Numbered from the stretch's first letter, positions 1-11,100 are shown. The stretch: DNA of 64,000 bases from Chlorocebus sabaeus (GCF_047675955.1 NC_132918.1:90635106-90699105), one strand, 5' to 3'. A program made the numbers and translations. The notes: a model not told the origin generated them from the sequence alone.

Positions 1-370
1 TTATTTATTCATAAAATCATGAGGTTATGTTGATCTACTCCAATTCAGCACAAGGCATTCTTCCTTGCTTATCTCATTCCATATTTGTTTCCTCCTTCTC
101 CTGCAGTTAGACCCTAATTCCTATTTCAATATCTTTACTCAATTGATTAGTCCTACAATACACACAACGTAGTTTCAGAATCATTACATTCATACCATTG
201 CAGACAGCAAAACTTACTAAGTAGATGTGTCGGCTTGGATCCTCCAAGAAGTCAATGCCAAAATAGGGGTAGATGTGCAAGAGATTGATTAGGGAAATGC
301 CTAGAATGTTTGAAGGGGGAAGGGGCAGAAAAAGGCAGGGAAAGCTTTTGACTGCAATACAGTGTGTGAT
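1..370. other. BDH1 upstream intron, unclassified AT-rich sequence
   Basis: This is presumed BDH1 intron because the gene must begin further upstream. I recognise no exon, RNA gene or clear repeat family. The sequence on both sides of the Alu at 386-547 (to about 870) is probably one old interspersed element split by that insertion. Confidence 0.4.
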
Positions 371-385
371 AAGAAATCGCAAGGA

Positions 386-547
386 GGCCGGGCGCGGTTG
401 CAGGCACCTGTAGTCCCAGCTACTCGGGAGGCTGAGGCAGGAGAATGGCGTGAACCCGGGAGGCGGAGCTTGCAGTGAGCTGAGATCTGGCCACTGCACT
501 CCAGCCTGGGCGACAGAGCGAGACTCCGTCTCAAAAAAAAAAAAAGA
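386..547 (+). mobile_element. AluY-type SINE, internally deleted short form, with target-site duplication
   Basis: The element starts GGCCGGGCGCGG and jumps directly to GCAGGCACCTGTAGTCCC, so roughly 120 bases of the usual dimer are missing. It then runs through GCTTGCAGTGAGCTGAGA, GATCTGGCCACTGC and CGAGACTCCGTCTC to a poly-A tail. A 15-bp flanking repeat with one mismatch (371-385 and 548-562, AAGAAATCGCAA core) shows it inserted as a unit. The GATCTGGCC variant resembles AluYR subfamilies of Old World monkeys. Confidence 0.92.
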
Positions 548-941
548 AAGAAATCGCAACGAAGGAAGATGAGGGAGGCAGAGCTTCAGACTGCAGTGTC
601 TGTCCTCTGAGAGTCTTGGCTGGGACCTTGGGGAAGCCCCAAGAAAAGGTTGTTTGTTAGAGGAGACCAGTGTTGGCCAGGAATGGTCCTGCGATCCCTC
701 CGTGTGCGGCCATTGGCTGAGGACAGGCCAGGCTCGTGTGGTCGCGGCGTTGACGCCATGGCTGTGAAGTTGCAGGGGTTGCGATGGCGTAGCTGTCAAC
801 CGTTCCTGCAGCAGACTTCCCTGAAGGGAGGTCTCAGTGGGGCACCTCCGTGGTTGCCACAGTAGAGCTTATTTAGGATTTCGTTAAAGTGTTTTTTGAC
901 TTTAAAGGTATGACTGAAGGTATACAAAGCATTATTATTAC
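548..941. other. Intronic sequence, unclassified
   Basis: No exon is seen. The stretch 640-870 is moderately CpG-rich with an in-frame ATG, but its 71-codon frame resembles no family I know. It is probably an old interspersed repeat. Confidence 0.3.
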
Positions 942-1236
942 TTTTTCTAAGACGGAGTCTTGCTCTGTCGCCCCAACAGGAGCTGGAGTGCAGTGGTACT
1001 ATCTCGGCTCACTGCAACCTCTGCCTCCTGGGCTCAAGCAATTCTCTTGTCTCAGCCTCCCGAGTAGCTGGGATTACAGGTGCCCACCACCACGCCCAGC
1101 TAATTTTTGTATCTTTAATAGAGACAGGGTTTCACCATGTTGGCCAAGCTGGTCTCAAACTCCTGTCTTCAGGAGATCCACTCACCTTGGCCTCCTGAAG
1201 TGCTGGGATTACAGGCGTGAGCCACCACTCCTGGCC
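942..1236 (-). mobile_element. Alu SINE
   Basis: Antisense full-length Alu from poly-T to CCTGGCC, with the diagnostic GCTGGAGTGCAGTGG and GTGCTGGGATTACAGG. A small insertion splits the GCCCAGGCTGG motif near 973. Flanks CAAAGCATTATT (925) and CAAAGCACTATT (1237) are the target-site duplication. Confidence 0.97.
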
Positions 1237-1239
1237 CAA

Positions 1240-1568
1240 AGCACTATTTTTAAAAGTTACTTGTATTAATTTTTGTTTTTTCTTTATCACTATATTATTT
1301 ATTTGAAATATAATGCCATTTATTTGTGATCTGTTTTCCTTGTTGTTGTTTCTTGTTGATGTAATTTAATTTCTGAATATGTAAACCATTAACAAGGCTG
1401 TAAAGTCAAAAATTATACAAATAGGTAAAATCAAAGTAGCGTGATTCCCTCACCTCCTATCTGTTCCACTCCATTCTTTCATTTTCCCCCATGTTACACA
1501 AGTGTTTGCACATTGCATGCACTCTTTGGTTTTTTAAAACATTAACAATGTATCTTGGAAATCAGTTT
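1240..1568. mobile_element. Old L1 fragment, left part
   Basis: The AT-rich stretch from about 1265, together with 1740-1892 and 2223-2450, reads like a continuous old L1 segment (for example AATGCCACAATGAATAACCT and AGTCTGATAGGTGGGAAATG). It is interrupted by a minisatellite and by an Alu. Family and ends are from memory. Confidence 0.5.
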
Positions 1569-1739
1569 GTATGGCCTCACAGAGTCCGTATGGCCTCAAA
1601 CAGTCCGTATGACCCCGCAGAGTCCGTATGACCCCACGGAGTCCGTATGGCCCCGCGGAGTCCGTGTGGCCTCACAGAGTCCATATGGCCCCACAGAGTT
1701 TGTATGACCTCACAGAGTCCGTATGACCCCGCAGAGATC
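1569..1739. repeat. 19-bp minisatellite, 9 copies
   Basis: Nine head-to-tail copies of a unit like GTATGGCCTCACAGAGTCC, with variants GACCCC, CAAACAG and CGGAG. It sits inside the old L1 segment and probably grew from one 19-bp stretch of it. Confidence 0.9.
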
Positions 1740-1892
1740 TTTCTCACTTTGATAACGGCTTTGAAGCACCCTACTGAGTGGGTGGGTCATAATTTACTTC
1801 ACCAAAATCTCCTGTAGATAAGCATTTAGGTGCTTTCAATATTTTGCAATTACAAATAATGCCACAATGAATAACCTTGTAGTTTCATTATT
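1740..1892. mobile_element. Old L1 fragment, middle part
   Basis: Continuation of the L1-like sequence between the minisatellite and the Alu, ending AATGAATAACCTTGTAG, a phrase common in old L1 copies. Confidence 0.45.
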
Positions 1893-1908
1893 ATTGGGGG
1901 GTTATCCC

Positions 1909-2208
1909 TTTTTTTACTTTTTTTTGAGATGGAGTTTCACTCTCGTTGCCCAGGCTAGAGGGCAATGGCCCAGTGTCGGCTCACTGCAACCTCCACCTCC
2001 CGGGTTCAAGCAATTCTCCTGTCTCAGCCTCCCAAGTAGCTGGGATTACAGGTGTCCACCACCACCCCTGGCTAATTCTTGTATTTTTAGTAGAGAGGAG
2101 GCTTCACCATGTTGGTCAGGCTGGTCTCAAACTCCTGACTTCAGGCAATTCGCCCACCTTGGCCCCCCAAAGTGCTGGGATTACAGGCGTGAATCATTGC
2201 ATCCAGCC
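1909..2208 (-). mobile_element. Alu SINE
   Basis: Antisense full-length Alu inserted in the L1-like segment. Flanks ATTGGGGGGTTATC (1893) and ATTGGGGGACTATC (2209) are the target-site duplication, with two differences. Confidence 0.97.
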
Positions 2209-2222
2209 ATTGGGGGACTATC

Positions 2223-3063
2223 TTTAGAGTAAATTCCTGGGAGTGAGATTGCTCTTATCAGAGGGTAAATAAAATATATTGTCATTTTAAAGATATTCCC
2301 AAATTTTCCATCATAGGGGTCATGTAATTTTACATTCCCTCCAGGAGTGTATGAGTGTCTATTTCCACACAATTTCACCAACAGAGTATGCGTCAAGCTG
2401 TTGATTTTTGCCAGTCTGATAGGTGGGAAATGTACCTCAGCATTGTTTTTATTGTATGTCTCTTCCGAGCACGTACCCCTGTTCTTTAAGGACATGACCC
2501 AGAAGCTTCCCAGATATCAGCTGTGCTCTCATTCTCTGGGCCAGAACTTAGTCATGTGGCCTTACCTGGCTGCAGGGAAGGCTGGAGGATGTAGGGAGTA
2601 TTCTGAGACAATATGTACCTGGCCTAAAACGTCAGGCGTTCTACTGCTATGGAAGAAGGACGAAGGGAAGTGTGGGCATTCGGGACAACTTGCTTTCTCT
2701 GTTCAGTGGCTGAGGCATTTTTCTTTATTTTCAAGGCCATAGGAACCCAGGGGAGGAATTTTCCATACTATGTTTGATCTCTTTGTAATGTTTGATACCT
2801 GTTCAATGGAAAATTTCAATAATATAAACAAGTACAAGAAATCATTTATATTGACACGCTCTGAACATCCTTCCTTCTGGATCAGAGAAGGTTTTTTTGT
2901 CCTTTTCATCTTTACTTCTTTTGAATTGTGAAAGTGGTAAAACATATTCATAATAACTTCAAATAATACAGAAGTATATTATGTAACAAAGTGAAGTCTT
3001 CCCAGTCTCTTGTTCCAAGGCAGCTTAAACGCAGGTGTATGCATTATTTGTGACTTTTGCTAT
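2223..3063. mobile_element. Old L1 or related interspersed sequence
   Basis: 2223-2450 continues the L1-like sequence. 2490-2700 (for example GCTGCAGGGAAGGCTGGA) resembles a common old repeat that I cannot name with certainty. 2750-3063 is AT-rich and unclassified. The 131-codon frame at 2347 lies wholly in this repeat-like DNA. Confidence 0.4.
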
Positions 3064-3065
3064 TA

Positions 3066-3297
3066 CAGGTTGAGTATCTCTTATCTGAAATGCTTGGGAC
3101 CAGATGTGTTTTGGATTTTGGATTTTTCTAGATTTCGGAATATTTGCATTATACTCGCTCAGCATCTGTGATCTGAAAATCCAAAATCTAAAGTGCTCCA
3201 ATGAGTATTTCCCTAGAGCATCATGTCAGCACTCAAAAAGTTTCAGATTTTGGAACATTTCAGATTTGGGATTATTGGATTAGAGATGCTCAACCTG
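3066..3297 (+). mobile_element. Tigger-type DNA transposon MITE with intact ends
   Basis: A 232-bp element whose ends are inverted (CAGGTTGAGTATC at 3066, GATGCTCAACCTG ending at 3297), flanked on both sides by TA, the TcMar target duplication. The interior has the TTTTGGATTTTGG and CAAAAAGTTTCAGATTTTGG segments typical of Tigger7/MER44-like non-autonomous elements. It has no coding capacity. Confidence 0.9.
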
Positions 3298-3299
3298 TA

Positions 3300-4262
3300 T
3301 TAACAAAGCCTTGGTGAGTCATGTTGCATGTACGTCTTTGTCTCCTTCCATTGGCAATTCTTGGGAACACTGTGTAGATGTGAAAGTGCAAGTTGCAAAG
3401 GTGTGCAGGTTTTAGGTTTTGTTCAAATCCCCAAACCACTCCCCTGAAAGGCTGTCGCACTCCTGACAGTGCTGGAGAGAACCTCTCTGGGGAGGGTTCT
3501 GGGGAATGGGTGTGGCATCCCTGGTGCTGGGTTCTTCTGCAGAATGTGGACCTGCCTCAGCAGGTCCCAGCAAGAACCATGATGCCATAAAAATGTTTTA
3601 AAGTCCCTTGTCCGATGTTAGGCTTCTGTGCCATTGTGCTGGCTTGTCCAGTGACACAGGGAGCTACACACATTCCACAGCACAGGGCAGAGGCTGCTCA
3701 GTGCTGCGGAAGACTCTTCAAAAGGGCCTTGGGTTCTAGTCCCAGATTGACCACTAACCCCGGAAGGGGGCAAACATGTCTTCTCCCTGGCCCTCGGTTT
3801 CCTCTTACTTACACCAATAGGGTTGGACTGGCGGTCTTAGGTCCTTCCACTCCTGCAACAGTGATTCTAGAATTGGTTGACTGGTATTTTGAAGAAAGTA
3901 CCAGACAAGCTCATTGGCAGGTTATGTCTGTTGGTATCTACCTCTTGACCCATTCCATCTGCTATCTCAGATCAGTCAGGCAAGTCAGAAAGCAGTTAGC
4001 ACCACCAGAGACTTTGGATAAGGCACCATGGGGGTTGAAAGGGGGAATTTGTTTCTAGCCTGATTCTGTAGTGTTAGCCCCATGGCGGATTCTGGCCACA
4101 TCTGTACCTAAACACTCGGTCTGCTCTTGTTCAGAATTAGTGTTCCTCTTCTGTCTCATATCTCATTGCCTTGGGCCAACTCAAGGACTTAGCTCCAGCA
4201 GATGTCTGCTACCTCCTATGTCACTGGTTCCACGCTCTCTCCTGGGTCATTTCAGCGCGCGC
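3300..4262. other. Intronic sequence with a possible MIR
   Basis: No exon is found. 3735-3860 (GGGTTCTAGTCCCAGATTGA, then CCCTGGCCCTCGGTTTCCTC) looks like a sense MIR remnant. The remainder shows nothing I can classify. Confidence 0.45.
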
Positions 4263-4265
4263 GTG

Positions 4266-4315
4266 CACACACACACACACACACACACTCACTCATTCAC
4301 TCACTCACTCATACA
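4266..4315. repeat. (CA)n followed by (CACT/CATT)n
   Basis: About 12 CA dinucleotides run into a CACTCACTCATT tract. Low-complexity microsatellite. Confidence 0.95.
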
Positions 4316-4444
4316 CAGAGACCTACACCACCATATCCTGTGTGCATTACCTCCCCACATCTCTGCTCCTTGTTGCAGAAAAGCACCCCCAGAGGGGGTA
4401 CAACACACCTGGATCAGGCTTTGCCCCATCACGCTGTTTATGTA

Positions 4445-5010
4445 CTTGTTTATTTATTCAGCAGATGTTTACTGAGCACCTAAGATAAGCTGCCAGTGTT
4501 CCCTGTTGGAGATACAGCATATAACAACTCAGTGAAAAGTTCCTGCCCTTGTGGAGCTTAGATTCCAAGGGGGGATGATAGACAAGGAATAAGATAAGTA
4601 AATTGCTTCTCTGAGGGGTGGTAAAAGCAGTAGAGAAAAATAAAGCAGGAAAAGAAGATACAGCATGAATGTGGTAGATGGGGTGTCAGATTTTCAAGAG
4701 GGAGGAAAGATCACACCAAGAAGGTAAATTGGAGCTCCCTCATCCAAAGGAGGTGCGGGAGTGAGTGTCACAGAAATCCAGGGGAAGAGGGACAGCCCAG
4801 TACAAAGCCCCAGGAGGGAGTGTGCAGGGTGTGCCTGAGAAACAGCACGAAACCTTGTGGCTGAAGCAGAATGAGCAGGGAGTAGCGTGAAGGGAGGGGC
4901 GTGGGAGCAGATCTTGTATCAGCACAGGGAAGGCTTAATGAGAGGTGGCGTCTCACCACCATCTGGAAGGATGAACAGGAGCTTCCTGTGAAATGGGGGC
5001 AGGTGGCATA
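4445..5010 (-). mobile_element. L2 LINE fragment
   Basis: Antisense L2 3' sequence: GATGTTTACTGAGCACCTA, GGAGATACAGCATATAACAA, TGCCCTTGTGGAGCTTAGAT. It continues more weakly into the 4660-5000 part. No reverse transcriptase frame survives. Confidence 0.65.
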
Positions 5011-6586
5011 TGAGGCACTGCCAGTAGTTTGAGGTGGCCAAAGCCCAGTGCCCTGGTGAGCTGGGAAAAGAAGGCAGGACCAGACCAGGAAGGTCCCTGA
5101 GTGCCTCTGACCCAGCTTTTGTCAAGGATACCAACAGCCCCCATTTTCCCAAATCCATTGGCCACTTCCCAGACCACGTCATGCTCAACCCAGCAGCAGC
5201 TTTTGACCAGATAAACCACCCTTACCCGTAACACTTTGTTTCTTGACTCCATGCTCTCAGGGCTCTTCCCGTCTGCTTGTTAGCTCCTCCTCCTGCCCAT
5301 CCTGTGAACATTACAGTGCCCAGGCTCGCCCCACTCTGAAGTGTTTCTAACGCGTGTGATAAGACGCTGACTTATAACATGGGCTGAGCGTTCTCATGTT
5401 CTTCCCTGAGGTGCTAAACCACCTTAATATGTATGCTAGAGAGTAAAACCTTTTTGCCAGAATCAGCTCATTGGCTGCCTCAGTATTATAAGAAATGGAG
5501 GTAGAAGAGGTTGAGTGGCTAGAGAGAGTTGTTAGTGTGCTGATATTTTCCCTCTGATGGCGAGTAAAATGAGGTGGGCTTCATATGAATGCCTTGGAGA
5601 GCTTCTGGACTTTTCCAAGTTCTGGAACTCCCCGGAGAGCTTCTTGGCTTACCACATGTGCCCTGGAGTCTGGAGGCTACAGAATGTGATGCTAATGTCT
5701 ACCAGAAGAAGTCTAAAGGCCCGAGATTGAGGTAGGAGTGGCTGGTCTGGGAGCAGAGCATGGAAAGCTGGTGGGGAGAGGGCTGTCCTTCTACCCGGGC
5801 AGGTAACAGTTGCCTGGCCCTGCGTGGACAATAGAGAGAGCTGCTTAGAGTCACCTTAAGGGCAACCATCCAGTGAGCTGGCTAGGAGGATCCACGTGGC
5901 CCCAGCCAGAAGCGGGTACATCACTGAGGCCAGGGGCTGAGGGAGCAGATGCCCGGCTCGGGGAGGCACGCTGCCCTGCCTCTGGAGCGGCGGTCGGAGG
6001 TCTCCAGGGCAGAATATTTGTGGACTCTGCAGAAGCACCCCAAGAAGGAATAGCTGGCTTTTGTGCACCTGCCATCTCAGGGGCAGCAACAACAGACAAC
6101 AGCCAGCCTCAGATGACTACAGTCTTGCCCCTAATTTGCTGCCCCTGGATCCAACCTTGGAAGGATCAGAAATTAAGACTAGGAGGGGAGGAGGAGCTAG
6201 AAAACGGTGAGAAAGACAACCTCCACCAGCACCTACTTCCCGCAGCCCTCAGGGCTGGGCAGGGGAAAGCTTTACCTTGCATACAAGTTTGGGAGTTTAG
6301 GTTTTCAAACCGGGCTGGGCTGGAATTATTGGCTTAAGAGACTGAACAGGATTCTTCATGCCAAAACAAAGAGGCTGTCTGTCCACTGTCTGAGAATGAG
6401 TGGAAAAGCTATAAGACTTGCCTGAAATTTCATCCAGGGCTGGAAAAAATAGCTTACAGGTGAGGCTGAAAGGGACAGTAAGATTAAAGAAGTGGGTTTA
6501 TCAATAAGCCGGTTGCACAGGCACCAACACAGCGGAACCAAAAGCTTGTCCCTGAGCAGCTGGACAGAGGTGGACAGAGACTCCAG
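5010..6586. other. Intronic sequence, nothing classified
   Basis: No BDH1 exon, RNA gene or strong repeat match is seen. The open frames at 5873-6337 and 6207-6425 show no motif or splice support and are taken as chance. Confidence 0.4.
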
Positions 6587-6649
6587 AGACCTGCAGAGGG
6601 AGCACAGAGACCTGCAGAGGGAGCACAGAGACCTGCAGAGGGAGCACAG
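6587..6649. repeat. 21-bp direct repeat, 3 copies
   Basis: Three perfect tandem copies of AGACCTGCAGAGGGAGCACAG (PstI site CTGCAG in each). Multiple-of-three length keeps several frames open across it. Confidence 0.95.
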
Positions 6650-8770
6650 AAACCCCGGGGCCAGGGAGGTGGCATGGCCCAAGGGGCAGTCTTGGTCTGA
6701 GGACAGGTAGACCCTGAAGGTGACGGGCCAACAGTCTGCAGCCAGCAGGCTGAGGGTGGTTGGGAAGGTTTCCCTGAATAACTGGGGACACACTGGTAGT
6801 TTCTCTCCCTGTTGGCGTGGTTGTCAGGAGCAGGGTGTAGAGGCTGCCCAAAGGCAAATGAGGGTTCCTGGGGGCCTGTCAGGTGAAGACAGGAGGGTGG
6901 CGTTGCTCTCCTGCGGAGCCTGAACGCTAAGCCTGAAGCCATGGGCAGTGAGAGTAATCCCCTAGTTTCCTCTGAAAGAAGACTCTTCACTGTCAAACCG
7001 CCAAATTAAGAGTTTACATGGGCAACCTGACTTGGAGTAGAGGGGGGGTTCCCCTGAGGACTGCAGGGACCTTATGATGCTGTCTGGGTCACTGGAGAGG
7101 TCTTGTATAGGGGTCTGAGAAGAACTGAATGATAGCAACAGGGTTAACCAAGTCCCAAGAGGAAGGACATTTAGACGCCTCTTGTGCATTTCAGCTAGAA
7201 TCCCCCTTTCCGAGGTTCAGACCACGTGAGCTCCACTCCAAGGGACATTTGAAGAGCCACCAGATGGAAGACTGTATTAAAGCAAGACGCATGTTTTCCT
7301 GGCACCTGTGTGCCACCTGTGGAAGAGAGGGGTCTGCAGGCACCACATCGTGGCACCCTACACTTGAAGATGGCATTAGTTCTTTCTCGGTGGAGTCCTC
7401 TGTGGGAATGACAGCATGAGCTCCAGGCCCATCTGTCCTGTGCGTCTCATGCCTGTGTCTTGTTTGGGAAACTCAGCACATCTAGGGGATTTCAGAGCCA
7501 AACTTTAGACCCACCGGGCCTCCAGCCTGGCTGCTCTGTCCAAAGGCCTCCCTGGTGCCAGGCCCCTGCAGAGACGCCATGGGTGTCACATTGCTTTTTC
7601 GAAGGGCCACTGGGGAGGCTTCCTTTTGATGGAAAACCAGGCTGTGCAGATGACAGTCGAGGAAAGGAAGGGGTGTTAGGGGAGATCAGCCCGACCTCCT
7701 GTCCAATGCCTGGATTGTCTCTGTACCACATTTCCCACACCCCATCCGCAAGCATGCCCCCAACCCCCAAACATCCCTCCGACCTCCAAACAACCCCCCA
7801 CCCACACTCATTGCCTAAACACCTCCAGGCAGCCCATGCCATCTCCAGACTGAAGATCATACCTCATTTTGAGCTGAACTTGACTTCTTGGTCCTGGCTC
7901 TGTTCTCCGTGGCTGCATGGAACAAGTTGGCTCCCTCTGTCATGTTCCACTCAAGTCTTCTCTCCGGGGTGACTATGTCCAGCACCTCCGGCCCCACTGG
8001 GCAGTCCCTTCACCATTTCCTCCTCTGCCCTCTGAAATTGCATGATGTGATTTCTCCTGTCCTGGGGTTGGGGTTCTTCTGGTTGAAAGCATTCAGAAGG
8101 CTCAGCCTACCCAGTAGAGAACTTTGCACCCCTGACATGCGCTGACCGTCCTGGGCTTTCCACCCTTGCCTGCGCCTGGGATGTTTGCTTCGGTAGCAGC
8201 TGTGTGTGCCATGGGCAAGCCCTTGGCTGGAGAGTGGGCATTTCTCTACCCCTTTATTCTTGGCAGCTAGTCCAGTCCTCTTATAAGAGGCATCACTATG
8301 CCATGCACCACTCAGGAAAATCACTGCCAATTAAGTCACTGATGACCAACTCTGTTTAATTTTCACATCGAGTGTAGCTCATGCCTATTGTGAAAGAAAC
8401 CGTGTTTCATCGAATAGGATGAAATAGGACAATACAGCCTGCCTCGTACTTAGCACCGTGCTCAGGACAGTGGACACTCAGGAAATGCCGTCTGCTTAGA
8501 TGAAAGCCCCCGGCAGCTCGGCAATGCCCACAGGCAGACCCCTGCCCCCCTCACCCCTCCAGCCCTGTGTCCACCACTTCCTTATGTGTCTGCACTGCCT
8601 GCAACCGATGGCTTATGGTGGTGTCCTCTCATCTCTTCCCGCAGTGCCCCATCCCCATCGGCCCCCTCTTGCGAATGTCCTCAGCTGTCACCGCCTTTGG
8701 AAGTTCTCCCCTGCCCATCCCTCCTGTGTCCCTCCCACATCCCGCAAGTTTCCATACAGCACACAGTCAC
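6650..8770. other. Intronic sequence, repeat-poor
   Basis: About 2.1 kb without a recognised exon or high-copy repeat. 7740-7830 is a C-rich tract. Frames at 7460-7972 and 7888-8145 lack family motifs. The TACTTAGCACCGTGCTCAGG phrase near 8448 may be a short L2/MIR remnant. Confidence 0.4.
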
Positions 8771-8925
8771 CGTGTTGCTTATGTACTCTTCACCTGTCTC
8801 CTTCCCTAGAACATGACTCTGGGAACAGGGGCTGAGTTATCAATCTTGACCTCCAGTTCCTAGCACGGTGCCGGAGCACGATAGAGGCCCAAGAAATGTT
8901 TGCCGAGCGAGTGACGCTTTTCTCG
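8770..8925 (+). mobile_element. L2 3' end remnant
   Basis: Sense L2-like sequence: TCCAGTTCCTAGCACGGTGC followed by AAGAAATGTTTGCCGAGCGA, matching the usual L2 end (ATAAATGTTTGTTGAATGAA) with decay. Confidence 0.5.
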
Positions 8926-8934
8926 TGTTTAGCA

Positions 8935-9125
8935 GTACCTGAATTTGTGTGGTGCTTTAGACTCTAACAGGCTTCTTACAAATCCATTTCCTTACTCCAT
9001 TAGTCTGAGCAGGTCAGGACAGGTGATGATATTCCTGTTTTACAGCCAGAAAAAATGGACACCTGTTAGGGGACACCCCTGAGTGCACAGAGCCTGCTCA
9101 GTGACTGAGCTGGGATTAGAGGCTG
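8935..9125 (-). mobile_element. MIR SINE remnant
   Basis: Antisense MIR-like sequence with GTGGTGCTTTAGACTCTAAC, ATTCCTGTTTTACAGCCAGA, and GCTCAGTGACTGAGCTGGGA. Confidence 0.5.
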
Positions 9126-9164
9126 GCTCTGGCCTCTTACCAGTTTCGAGTTGATGGGCCCTTG

Positions 9165-9365
9165 GCTTAGAACAGAGGTGGCAAACTGGCAGCCTGCTGG
9201 TCCTATGTGGCCTGTGGACATGCTTTGGCCCACACAGTGTTTTGTTTTGTTTTTGTTTTTGTTTTTAATGTGTGTAAGTTGCCAACACTTAAAAGAATTA
9301 AGAGATTTCCCAATTACTAGCCTAAAAATGTAAGCATCTGGCAACCCTGGGCTTGCATCCCCACA
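9165..9365. mobile_element. hAT-like non-autonomous DNA transposon remnant (tentative)
   Basis: The phrases GGCAAACTGGCAGCCTGCTG, ATGCTTTGGCCCACACAGTG and GCATCTGGCAACCCTGG resemble old hAT-type repeats. A (TTTTG)n stretch interrupts it at 9239-9267. The family is not certain. Confidence 0.4.
9239..9267. repeat. (TTTTG)n microsatellite
   Basis: Short run of TTTTG and TTTTTG units. Confidence 0.9.
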
Positions 9366-9725
9366 TGGGTAATTCCTGAAATGTCCTGTACTCGCCAGGG
9401 CCCCCACCTGCCCCACATAAGTTTGCAGCCCCTGCTTGGAGAAAGAATCCTGCTGTGAGGCCCTGGGGACCGGTTCTCCATCCTGTTCATGGTGTGTCTG
9501 TGTCTATAGCTCGGTGCTTGATAGGTCATCAGTGCTCAGATTAAAAAGAACCGCACGCTGGTGGGTCAGGCCTGGTCAGGCCTCCAGAGAATCCCGTGGG
9601 CAGTTGCCAACATGCCTGAGGCTTTGGCCGGGACTTGAGGCCAGCTCCTGCCTTGGCAGGGGTCCTCAGGGTCTGCCTCAGGGTGGGAAGGAAGGAGGTA
9701 GAAACAGCTCTTCTCTCCTCCCCAG

Positions 9726-9867
9726 GACAAAGGCCATGATGGGGTCAAGGAGCTGGACAGCCTAAACAGTGACCGACTGAGAACCGTCCAGCTCAACGTC
9801 TGCAGCAGTGAAGAGGTGGAGAAAGTGGTGGAGATCGTCCGCTCGAGCCTGAAGGACCCTGAGAAAG
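9726..9867 (+). CDS. BDH1: BDH1 coding exon, residues 90-136 plus first base of Gly137 (partial gene)
   Basis: This exon encodes 47 residues of D-beta-hydroxybutyrate dehydrogenase, the inner-mitochondrial-membrane short-chain dehydrogenase that interconverts acetoacetate and (R)-3-hydroxybutyrate with NAD(H). The frame opens DKGHDGVKELDSLNSDRL and ends SSLKDPEK. It covers the segment after the Rossmann glycine motif, with the acidic LNV motif that contacts the adenine side of NAD in this family. The acceptor is a pyrimidine-rich tract ending CCCAG (9721-9725). The donor is AAAG|GTCGGG, phase 1. In remembered human BDH1 the preceding 89 residues hold the transit peptide and the TGCDSGFG glycine motif; I find none of them between 1 and 9725, so the gene enters the window from upstream. 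Length and phase agree with the next two exons. Confidence 0.96.
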
Positions 9868-10084
9868 GTCGGGCACCCCTTCGGGCGGCAGGGGTTGTGT
9901 ATGCGGCCATTCCAAGGGGCGCTTGCTAAACACCACCTTCCATTGGCTGGCATCCTGCCACCACACTCCTTTCCTTATTGTTTAGAATCTTCCTCCTGCA
10001 CGGTAGGAGGAAGGGGATGACACTAAACACACCCGTGCAATAGGGCAATGGAAAAATACAGGCAGGAGGTGATTTCAGAGTTCA

Positions 10085-11100
10085 TGGAGTGCTGGGTGGC
10101 TACGCACTGATTCAGGTCAGCTCAGCCAATGCCCAGTGATGCCCTCTCTGGCCCAGGAGCTGGGTTGGGTGCCGGGAACACAAAGCTGGTCAAGGCACAG
10201 TGTGTCCCCAGGACCTCACAGTTCAGCTGAGGGACCAAGTTCAAAATCAGGGAGCCATGCATTGAGAGAGGCAGAGCAGCACAGGAAAGAGGGGTTCGTC
10301 CAGCCGTGGGGGTGCAGCAGAAACAGGCCAGTTAAGGCAGATTGTGGCAGAGAGCAGAGATGGTCATTCCAAGAGGAGGGGAGAGCAGGAACCACAGCTG
10401 GGAGCCGCACGGGGAGGGTAGCAGGGGCTGTTTGTCAGGCAGTGGTATTAGCCCAGCACCTCAATATGAGCCATGGGTCAGGTCACCTGGAGGGGGGTGG
10501 CGGCAAAGGAGGGTGGGGAGGGAGGTCTTGGATCCCAGGCGAGGGGGCTTGGCCGGTCTCCCGACGGCACTGGGGAGCCACTGAAGGAGTTGTCCTGAGG
10601 GAATGACCTGGTCATCGTGAGACTTGTGAGGCTCCCTCTGAGGACGGCAGTGGCAATGTGCAGCTGGATTGAAAGGGGGAGTTAAGCGTGGGTTCCAGGG
10701 TCCAGAGCTAGGGTGGTAGGTGATGGGAAACAGGAAGGGTCAGGTGTGAGGAGTATTGAGAAGGCGAAGCTGGCCGGACTTGGTGACTTGGATGTGGGGA
10801 CGAGGTGAGACGTGAAGTCTCTGTCCTGGACAGCTGGTGCCCCGCACTGCAGGAGCAGGTTGGGAGATGGGGAGATACCGAAGCGCCCACCCTCAGGGGA
10901 ATGTCCAGGCTGGAAGAGCCGGTGCCCACGGCAGGAGGTGACACTGGGAGTCGGGGAGATGCACAGAGGGACCCCCGGGAATGTGAGTGTTTGGGGATTA
11001 GAGGACGCGGAGAGACAGCTGTCAGAGAGGTTGGATACAGTGCTCCAGAAGCTAAACAACAGAGAGTTTGGGGGAGGGGGCAGTACCAGTAGCCAACAGG
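10085..11100 (-). mobile_element. L2-like sequence (tentative, degraded)
   Basis: Segments such as GCCGGGAACACAAAGCTGGT, GGACCTCACAGTTCAGCTGA, and the run near 10570-10660 follow the order of antisense L2. Divergence is high and boundaries are guesses. Confidence 0.45.

Noticed and set aside
6356..6996. Repeated LCRSLCSLCRS-type frames on both strands
   Set aside because: Translation of the three perfect 21-bp repeats at 6587-6649.
1..9725. Search for upstream BDH1 exons (transit peptide and TGxxxGFG glycine motif)
   Set aside because: No frame with that motif and splice signals is present. The gene must begin before the window.
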